Below the pieces are notes generated by a model that did not search any database, was not told where the DNA came from, and saw nothing but the letters and a program-made list of their open reading frames with translations. From positions 1-64,000 of the forward strand of contig NZ_BNBR01000010.1 of NCBI RefSeq assembly GCF_014656055.1: DNA of 64,000 bases. The letters are read 5' to 3'. Origin of the DNA: Streptomyces griseosporeus (GTDB lineage Bacteria; Actinomycetota; Actinomycetes; Streptomycetales; Streptomycetaceae). Shown here in pieces: positions 58,434 through 64,000 of this stretch. The position numbers and the translations under genes are program-made. The first letter of the stretch is position 1; each line of letters starts with the position of its first letter.

Positions 58434-58480
58434 GTTCCTCCGTCGTCGTGCGAGTGGGTACGCCGGTGTGACGGAGGAAC
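58434..58480 (-). other. Hairpin sequestering the ribosome site of the AhpD-like gene
   Basis: On the minus strand GTTCCTCCGTC and GACGGAGGAAC pair perfectly over 11 bp around a 25-nt loop. The second arm contains the GGAGGAAC ribosome site, 7 nt before the ATG at 58427. Upstream of it the decamer GTCACATCGC occurs twice (58486-58495 and 58502-58511) and GTGACC-TG-GGTCAC at 58507-58520 is a near-perfect palindrome. The element may combine a protein operator and translational control. Confidence 0.65.
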
Positions 58481-58516
58481 CCGACGCGATGTGACGGCCG
58501 AGCGATGTGACCTGGG

Positions 58517-59917
58517 TCACTGTGTGGTGGTGCTGTCGAGGAGCGTCCCCATCCACTCCTCCACCGCGTCCGGTGTGCGCGGCAGCGCCGAGGACAGCAG
58601 CCGTGCGCCGTCGGAGGTGACGACCAGGTCGTCCTCGATCCGCACGCCGATGCCGCGCAGCTCGGGCGGCAGGGTGAGGTCGTCGGGCTGGAGGTAGAGG
58701 CCGGGTTCGACGGTGAGCACCTGGCCCTCCTCCAGGACGCCGTCCAGATAGGCGCCGGCCCGCGCCTGGGCGCAGTCGTGCACGTCCAGGCCGAGCATGT
58801 GCCCGCTGCTGCACAGGGTGTAGCGCCGGTGCAGATCGCCCTCGGCGTCCTTCAGGACGCCCCACTCGGCCAGCCCCTCCGCGATGACCCGCATCGCGGC
58901 CCGGTGGAAGTCGCGGAAGAGCGCGCCGGGCCGCAGCGCCGCGATACCGGCCTCCTGCGCGGCGAGGACCAGCTCGTACACCTGGCGCTGGACGGGGGAG
59001 AAGCGGCCGGAGAGGGGGAGCGTGCGCGTGATGTCGGCGGTGTAGAGGGTGTCGGTCTCCACGCCCGCGTCGAGCAGCAGCAGGTCGGCCGGGTTCAGCG
59101 CGCCGTCGTTGCGGGTCCAGTGCAGCACGCACGCGTGGGCGCCGGACGCCGCGATCGTCTCGTACCCGAGGCCGTTGCCCTCGGCGCGGGCGCGCAGCCC
59201 GAAGACGCCCTCGATCCAGCGTTCGCCGCGCGGGTGGGCGAGGGCGCGCGGCAGGGACCGTACGACGTCCTCGAAGCCGGCCGTCGTGTGGTCGACGGCC
59301 TGCTGCAGCTGGTCGATCTCCCAGTCGTCCTTGATGAGGCGCAACTCCGACAGTACGGCGGCCAGTTCGGGGTCCGTGGACGGTTCGCGGCCCGGCGGCA
59401 GGGTGCCGCCCGGCTCGTCGAGGTCGGCGCAGCGGATACCGGTCAGGCGCTCGGTCTCGGCCAGGTCGGGGCGGCGGCCGACCCAGAACTCGCCGTGGCG
59501 GCGGTCCCGGTAGAAGGCGTCGGCGGGCCGCTCGGCCCGGCCGGTGCGCGGCGAGCGGGGGCGTATGTACAGCACCGCCTCGTGGTCGTGCGGGCCCGAC
59601 GGCTCCAGGACCAGGACGTGGCCGGGCTGGTCCTCGCCGGTGAGGCCGGTCAGCCAGGCGTAGGCGCTGTACGGCCGGAAGCGGTGGTCGCAGTCGTTGG
59701 AGCGGACCTTCAACTCGCCGGCGGGGATCACCAGTCGCTCGCCGGGGAACCGCGCCGACAGCCGGGCCCGGCGGGCCGGGGTGACCGCGCGGGCGGCGAC
59801 GCGGGCGTCCTGCGGCAGCGGTGTCGGCGCCCAGTCGCGGCCCATGAAACGGGCCAACTCCGTGGACACGGACAGGTCGTGGCTGCCGGTGCGCAGGGGC
59901 GGGGCGGTGTCGGACAT
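58517..59917 (-). CDS. pepP: Aminopeptidase P (Xaa-Pro aminopeptidase)
   Basis: A 466-residue manganese aminopeptidase that removes the first residue of peptides with Pro in second position. The pita-bread domain has the five metal ligands: the two Asp in DAGVETDTLYTADITR, His in SSGHMLGLDVHD, Glu in VEPGLY and Glu in VRIEDD. The N-terminal domain (residues about 30-200) carries the AMP_N fold, with the FRPYSAYAWLTGL segment. It is divergent from the M9 collagenase gene, and the region between holds a motif also found before the amino-acid dehydrogenase gene. Confidence 0.93.
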   Translation of the reverse strand: MSDTAPPLRTGSHDLSVSTELARFMGRDWAPTPLPQDARVAARAVTPARRARLSARFPGERLVIPAGELKVRSNDCDHRFRPYSAYAWLTGLTGEDQPGHVLVLEPSGPHDHEAVLYIRPRSPRTGRAERPADAFYRDRRHGEFWVGRRPDLAETERLTGIRCADLDEPGGTLPPGREPSTDPELAAVLSELRLIKDDWEIDQLQQAVDHTTAGFEDVVRSLPRALAHPRGERWIEGVFGLRARAEGNGLGYETIAASGAHACVLHWTRNDGALNPADLLLLDAGVETDTLYTADITRTLPLSGRFSPVQRQVYELVLAAQEAGIAALRPGALFRDFHRAAMRVIAEGLAEWGVLKDAEGDLHRRYTLCSSGHMLGLDVHDCAQARAGAYLDGVLEEGQVLTVEPGLYLQPDDLTLPPELRGIGVRIEDDLVVTSDGARLLSSALPRTPDAVEEWMGTLLDSTTTQ

Positions 59918-59950
59918 GACGGCTCCTGAAGCGAGGACTCCTGAGGGGTT

Positions 59951-59968
59951 GTCAGTGCAATTTCACAT
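59951..59968 (-). promoter_or_regulatory. 18-bp motif upstream of pepP shared with the dehydrogenase operon
   Basis: Read on the minus strand this is ATGTGAAATTGCACTGAC, 33 bp before the pepP start. It matches the site at 62428-62445 at 15 of 18 positions, the only differences being three consecutive central bases. A second half-site-like ATGTGAGC-TGTAACAT lies next to it. The gap also serves the collagenase gene, which is divergent. Confidence 0.7.
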
Positions 59969-60067
59969 TACTATGTTACAGCTCACATGACAGTGGCATG
60001 GACGCATCAAGCTGATCGCTGTCGGTCCGTGCCCTGGTCGAGCCACTCCCCACACGAGGAGCCGCTG

Positions 60068-62389
60068 GTGTTTCATCAACGCACCGCCCTGCTCGCCGCG
60101 GCGGTCATCACCGCGACCGCGACCCTGCTCGGCGCGTCGGGCCCGTCCGCCGCGCACGCCGTCGGCAACGGCCTCGGTCCTGCCCTCTCCGTCCCCGCCG
60201 GCCGCCAACCGGGCGACGACGTCGACCACTTGGGCAAGGCGCCGGCCCGCGTCGCCCCCACCGCCCAGGCCCCCGGCGCACACCGCGCCGACGGCCGCGT
60301 CCCCGGCGCCGCCGCCCCGCGGACCGCCGGTGCCCGCACGGCCGCCGCCCCGCGGACAGCCGTCGCCCCCTGCACCCTCGATGGCGTCACCGGTCTCGCC
60401 CCCGAGCCGTTCGCCGACTTCCTGGCCGCCCCGGACGTCACCGCCGACGGTTGCCTGCGCGACATCCTGTGGACCTGGGACGCGCGCCTCGCGCCCGTCA
60501 TGGACGACGCCCACGTGCAGGCCGTCGCCCGCCGCGCCACCGCGCTCGCCGCCCGCCACGACGGCCGCGACTCCAGCCACCTACTGGAGATGTTCACCTA
60601 CCTGCACGCCGTCGCCTACCACGACTTCGCGCGCGACGAGGTCGACATCAGCGACGCGCCCACCCTGGAGGCCGTGCGCCGCGCCGTGTACTACTTCGGC
60701 ACCGCGCCCCGCACCTTCGACGCCACCCGCGCCAACGCCGAGACCCTCCGCGAGGCCCTGTACACCGGCAGCGCGCCCGGCCTGCGCCAGTCCCAGCTCG
60801 ACCTGATCCGCAAGGTGCTGGCCACCCTCGACCGCCACCACACGAGCACCTACGCCGACCCGTCCTGGGGCGGCGCCGCGCTCGCCGCGCTCAGCGTCAA
60901 CTACCTCGGCTTGTACGAGGGCAACCACGACACCGCCTTCCGCACCCTCGCCGCCCGCAACGACGCCTACCGCGACGCCTTCCGCCGCTTCGCCGAGTAC
61001 ACCCACCTCAAGGGCACGCCCAACGAGTGGGCCGTCCGCGACGCCCTGTCCGAGTACGCCCGCTTCGGCACCGTCGCCTCCCTGCGCGGCCGGATCGTCG
61101 CCGACCTCGGCGCCCTCCTCGCCCCGGTTACGGACGACTGGGGCCGGGGCAGCGCCCCCTGGGCCAAGGTCGTCTCCTGGCTGATCCACTACGAGGCCTG
61201 CGCGCCGTACGCCGTCTGCGCGGACGACATCGAGCGGCAGCTGTTCCCGCAGACCTACCGCTACGACAACGGCGCCCTCACCGTCCGCACCGCCCTCGAC
61301 CGCGCCACCGTCGACCAGCTCTACTACGCGAGCAAGCAGGTCAAGGCGCAGTTCCACCGCGTCCTCGGCGCCCGGGCACCCCTGGCCGGCGACACCAACA
61401 CCGTGCTCACCGTCGTGCTGTACGCCTCCCGCGCCGACTACGAGAACTACCACCCGCTGCTCACCGGCATGGGCACGAACAACGGCGGCATCTACATCGA
61501 GCGCGGCGCCACCTTCTACACCTACCAGCGGCGCGTCCCGCAGGACTCCCGGCTGACGCTGGAGGAGCTGTTCCGCCACGAGTACGTGCACTACCTCAAC
61601 GGCCGCTGGGCCGTGCCCGGTTACTTCGGCGAGGGCCCCTGGTACCAGGGCGACCGCACCACCGCCATGGACGAGGGCACCGCGGAGTTCTTCGCCGGCT
61701 CCACCCGCGCCGACGGCGTCGCCGTCCGCAGATCCCTGGTGGAGGGGATCATCCGGGACACCGCCAACGGCGGACCGCGCATGACCGTCGACCGGCTCCT
61801 GCACGCCACCTACGACGGCGACGGCTTCCGCTTCTACGACTACGCCGGCACGTTCTTCGATTACCTCTGGACCGAACACCCCTCCCTGCTGCGGGAGATG
61901 TACCGCTACCTGCGGGCGGACGACCCCGCCGCCTTCGACGCCTGGCGGGACCGCGCGGGCCGCGACGCCGCCCTCCAGCAGGGCTACGACGCCTTCCTGG
62001 ACCGGCAGATCGCCCGCGTCACCGACCTGTACGTGCCCCGCACGTCCTTCACCCCGAACGACGGGCTGCGCGAGGCCACCGCCGACGCCGTGCGCTCCGC
62101 CTTCGCCGCCGCCACCTCCGCCGACCCCGCGTGCGCGGCCGACGGCGACCCCGGCATGCCCCGCTTCGCGTGCACCGGTCGCATCACCGCCCGGCTCACC
62201 GACGCGGGCAGCGCCGACCTGGTGTTCCGGGACATGACGGAGACCGTCGACGCCTACCTGCTCGACCGGGCCGCGCCCGCCTCGCCCAACCTCGCCGACA
62301 TGACCTGCTCCTTCGGGGAGGTGACGATCTGGTCCGACCGCACGGGCGGGACGGCCGACTACACCTGCGAGGGGCCGCTGCGGCGGTGA
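60068..62389 (+). CDS. Secreted M9 family collagenase
   Basis: A 773-residue exported metalloprotease. A signal peptide (RTALLAAAVITATATLLGAS, cleavage after AHA) is followed by an Ala/Pro-rich linker, an M9 activator domain (HLLEMFTYLHAVAYHDF, DAPTLEAVRRAVYYFG) and the peptidase domain. The zinc site is HEYVH (His504, Glu505, His508) with the downstream Glu in DEGTAEFFAG (Glu536 or Glu540). M9 enzymes cut triple-helical collagen before Gly. There is no obvious PKD or collagen-binding domain. The GTG at 60068 is chosen because GAGGAG lies 6 nt upstream and the signal starts at once. Confidence 0.9.
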   Translation: MFHQRTALLAAAVITATATLLGASGPSAAHAVGNGLGPALSVPAGRQPGDDVDHLGKAPARVAPTAQAPGAHRADGRVPGAAAPRTAGARTAAAPRTAVAPCTLDGVTGLAPEPFADFLAAPDVTADGCLRDILWTWDARLAPVMDDAHVQAVARRATALAARHDGRDSSHLLEMFTYLHAVAYHDFARDEVDISDAPTLEAVRRAVYYFGTAPRTFDATRANAETLREALYTGSAPGLRQSQLDLIRKVLATLDRHHTSTYADPSWGGAALAALSVNYLGLYEGNHDTAFRTLAARNDAYRDAFRRFAEYTHLKGTPNEWAVRDALSEYARFGTVASLRGRIVADLGALLAPVTDDWGRGSAPWAKVVSWLIHYEACAPYAVCADDIERQLFPQTYRYDNGALTVRTALDRATVDQLYYASKQVKAQFHRVLGARAPLAGDTNTVLTVVLYASRADYENYHPLLTGMGTNNGGIYIERGATFYTYQRRVPQDSRLTLEELFRHEYVHYLNGRWAVPGYFGEGPWYQGDRTTAMDEGTAEFFAGSTRADGVAVRRSLVEGIIRDTANGGPRMTVDRLLHATYDGDGFRFYDYAGTFFDYLWTEHPSLLREMYRYLRADDPAAFDAWRDRAGRDAALQQGYDAFLDRQIARVTDLYVPRTSFTPNDGLREATADAVRSAFAAATSADPACAADGDPGMPRFACTGRITARLTDAGSADLVFRDMTETVDAYLLDRAAPASPNLADMTCSFGEVTIWSDRTGGTADYTCEGPLRR

Positions 62390-62427
62390 CCGGGACGCGG
62401 GCACGGGCTCTTGTGAGGCACAGTGCC

Positions 62428-62445
62428 ATGTGAAATATTACTGAC
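62428..62445 (+). promoter_or_regulatory. 18-bp motif directly before the amino-acid dehydrogenase start
   Basis: ATGTGAAATATTACTGAC ends at the base before the GTG start at 62446 and is 15/18 identical to the motif before pepP. As a ribosome site is absent, the gene is probably leaderless and the motif lies in the core promoter, the right place for a repressor. The central GTGAAATATTAC is partly palindromic, resembling GntR-type operators. Confidence 0.7.
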
Positions 62446-63690
62446 GTGCCCACGAAGATGTCCGCACCCTCTCTCGACGCCGTGATCGTCGGCGCCGGAG
62501 TGGTCGGCGCGGCGTGCGCGTACTACGCCACCCGCGCCGGCCTCTCCGTCGCGGTCGTCGACCGCGGCCCCGTCGCCGGCGGCACCACCGGAGCCGGCGA
62601 GGGAAACCTCCTCGTCTCCGACAAGGAGCCGGGACCCGAACTCGAACTCGCCCTGCTGTCCACGCGGTTGTGGCGGGAACTGGCCGCGGCCCTCCCGCCC
62701 GAGGACGCCGTCGAGTACGAACCCAAGGGCGGCCTCGTCCTCGCCCCCGACGAGACCGCCCTGACCGCGCTCCGCGCCTTCGCGGCCGGACAATGCGCCG
62801 CCGGAGTCGAGGCGCGGGAAGTCGACGAGCACGAACTGGCCCACCTCGAACCGGAGTTGACCAAGGGACTCGCCGGCGGCTTCCACTACCCGCAGGACGC
62901 CCAGGTCCAGCCCGCCCGGGCCGCCGCCGCCCTGCTGCGCGCCGCCCGGAGCCGCGGCGCCCTCGTCCGGCTCGGCGAGGAGGTCACCGCCGTCCTCACC
63001 GGCCCGCACGGCGCCGTCCGCGGCGTGCGCACCCCGCGCGGCGAGCTGCACGCCCCCGCCGTCGTCAACGCCACCGGCACCTGGGGCGGCCGGCTCGCCG
63101 CCCTGGCCGGCACCCGCCTGCCGGTCCTGCCGCGGCGCGGCTTCGTCCTCGTCACCGAACCCCTGCCGCCCGGACTGATCCGGCACAAGGTGTACGCCGC
63201 CGACTACATCGCGGACGTCGCCAGCGACTCCGCCGCTCTCCAGTCCTCCGCCGTCGTCGAGGGCACCCCCGCCGGACCCGTCCTCATCGGCGCCACCCGC
63301 GAACGCGTCGGCTTCGACCGCACCCTGTCCACCGAGGCCCTGCGCCGCCTCGCCGGCCAGGCCACCGCCCTCTTCCCCCGCCTCGCCGACGTCCACGCGA
63401 TCCGCACGTACTGCGGCTTCCGCCCCTATCTGCCCGACCACCTGCCCGCGATCGGGCCCGACCCCCGCGTCCCCGGCCTCCACCACGCCTGCGGCCACGA
63501 AGGCGCCGGCATCGGCCTCGCCCCGGCCACGGGACTGCTGGTGACAGCGGCCCTGACCGGGGACGAACCGCCGGTCGGGGCCTGGCCGTTCCGGCCTGAG
63601 CGATTCGACAGCCGGGGCCCCGCCGACGACTTCTCCGACCCCTTCGACCGTCCCGACGGCCCCCCGCCCTCCCCAGGAGCCCGCACATGA
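62446..63690 (+). CDS. FAD-dependent amino-acid dehydrogenase, DAAO/SoxB-type subunit
   Basis: A 414-residue flavoprotein. After a short tail comes the FAD-binding VIVGAGVVGAACAYYATRAG and the DRGPVAGGTTGAGEGN segment; the second half has GIRT-like elements (HAIRTYCGFRPYLPDHLPAIG) and the closing GHEGAGIGLAPATG of the family. It is the beta-subunit type of multicomponent D-amino acid, hydroxyproline or opine dehydrogenases, since the next gene encodes a small 2Fe-2S subunit and a third begins at the window end. The GTG start at 62446 is leaderless. Natural substrate unproved; cis-4-hydroxy-D-proline is favoured by the neighbouring collagenase. Confidence 0.85.
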   Translation: MPTKMSAPSLDAVIVGAGVVGAACAYYATRAGLSVAVVDRGPVAGGTTGAGEGNLLVSDKEPGPELELALLSTRLWRELAAALPPEDAVEYEPKGGLVLAPDETALTALRAFAAGQCAAGVEAREVDEHELAHLEPELTKGLAGGFHYPQDAQVQPARAAAALLRAARSRGALVRLGEEVTAVLTGPHGAVRGVRTPRGELHAPAVVNATGTWGGRLAALAGTRLPVLPRRGFVLVTEPLPPGLIRHKVYAADYIADVASDSAALQSSAVVEGTPAGPVLIGATRERVGFDRTLSTEALRRLAGQATALFPRLADVHAIRTYCGFRPYLPDHLPAIGPDPRVPGLHHACGHEGAGIGLAPATGLLVTAALTGDEPPVGAWPFRPERFDSRGPADDFSDPFDRPDGPPPSPGART

Positions 63691-63998
63691 GCCAGACCCC
63701 GCTCGGCCTGGTGCGCGCCGCGCCGGCAGCGCCGTACACCTTCACCTTCGACGGACGCATCCTCACCGCCCTGCCCGGCCAGACCCTGGCCGCCGCGCTG
63801 TGGGCCGCCGGGATCATGTCCTGGCGCACCACCCGCGGCGGCGGCGCCCCGCGCGGGGTGTTCTGCGGGATCGGCGTCTGCCACGACTGCCTCGCCACCG
63901 TCAACGGCCGCCCCAACCAGCGCGCCTGCCTGGTCGCCGTGCAGCCCGGGGACGTCGTCACCGTGCAGGAGGGGACCGGGCATGACGCCACCCGTTGA
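63687..63998 (+). CDS. Small 2Fe-2S subunit of the amino-acid dehydrogenase
   Basis: A 103-residue ferredoxin-like protein of the SoxA-N/HcnA type. The cluster motif is FCGIGVCHDC followed by C (PNQRAC) 12 residues later, with a FTFDGRILTALPGQTLAAAL N-terminal strand. Such subunits sit between the flavoproteins of hydroxyproline, opine and hydrogen-cyanide-type dehydrogenases and pass electrons. The ATG overlaps the stop of the FAD subunit gene (ATGA), and its own end overlaps the next ATG at 63982. Confidence 0.9.
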   Translation: MSQTPLGLVRAAPAAPYTFTFDGRILTALPGQTLAAALWAAGIMSWRTTRGGGAPRGVFCGIGVCHDCLATVNGRPNQRACLVAVQPGDVVTVQEGTGHDATR

Positions 63999-64000
63999 CC
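63982..64000 (+). CDS. Start of the third dehydrogenase subunit gene, truncated by the window end
   Basis: An ATG at 63982, preceded by GGAGGGG at 9 nt, opens a frame (MTPPVD) that runs off the window and overlaps the end of the 2Fe-2S gene by 17 bp. In operons of this type the next gene encodes the large FAD/NAD(P)-binding alpha subunit (HcnB-like). Only 6 codons are visible, so this rests on position. Confidence 0.55.

Overview
The window is a high-GC actinomycete chromosome segment and almost certainly comes from a Streptomyces. The evidence is a cvn conservon, very strong G/C third-position use with only a few TTA (bldA-type) codons, an NsrR/flavohaemoglobin pair, a DmdR/IdeR-type iron box, a GlnA2-like glutamine synthetase, F420 enzymes, a large SARP regulator and many apparently leaderless genes. 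Genes are densely packed on both strands. I see no rRNA, tRNA, insertion sequence, CRISPR array or intact prophage.

Left part (1-17.7 kb). The tail of S-adenosylhomocysteine hydrolase ends at a strong terminator. Then follow a complete conservon (cvnA-B-C-D plus an atypical CYP157-like P450) and a DMATS-type aromatic prenyltransferase. A flavin monooxygenase converges on the prenyltransferase, so together they look like a small prenyl-indole pathway under conservon control. After this come a MazG-like enzyme, a DoxX protein, a decayed NTF2-like remnant, two dehydrogenases, a Bcr/CflA exporter, a serine hydrolase, an Rsm22 methyltransferase, TetR, a prim-pol-like protein and a lipoprotein.

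Middle part (17.7-38 kb). The efeO-efeB-efeU iron-uptake operon lies behind an iron box and near a haem oxygenase. Map, exporters, F420:NADP reductase and a site-2 protease follow. A 1145-residue SARP-NB-ARC-TPR regulator then converges on a DrrAB-type ABC exporter. The exporter promoter carries 11-bp-periodic heptamers, the SARP operator pattern. Next are an esterase with a divergent PucR-like regulator, a lipoprotein, a GNAT enzyme and panB.

Right part (38-54 kb). An EmrB-type exporter with a likely operator and a downstream TetR gene are followed by an exonuclease/phosphatase-family membrane protein, another exporter, a TTA-containing lipoprotein, a secreted sedolisin, nadE, a DUF3105/DUF305 pair, the nsrR-hmpA nitric-oxide module (each gene with its own NsrR site) and glnA2.

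End (54-64 kb). A phosphoesterase-MFS-beta-propeller operon, a VOC protein and an AhpD-like protein are followed by what I consider the most interesting set: an aminopeptidase P, a secreted M9 collagenase, and the start of a three-component FAD/2Fe-2S amino-acid dehydrogenase operon of the hydroxyproline/D-amino-acid type. A shared 18-bp motif (15 of 18 identical) lies before pepP and before the dehydrogenase. This suggests a co-regulated route for degrading collagen, Xaa-Pro peptides and (hydroxy)proline.
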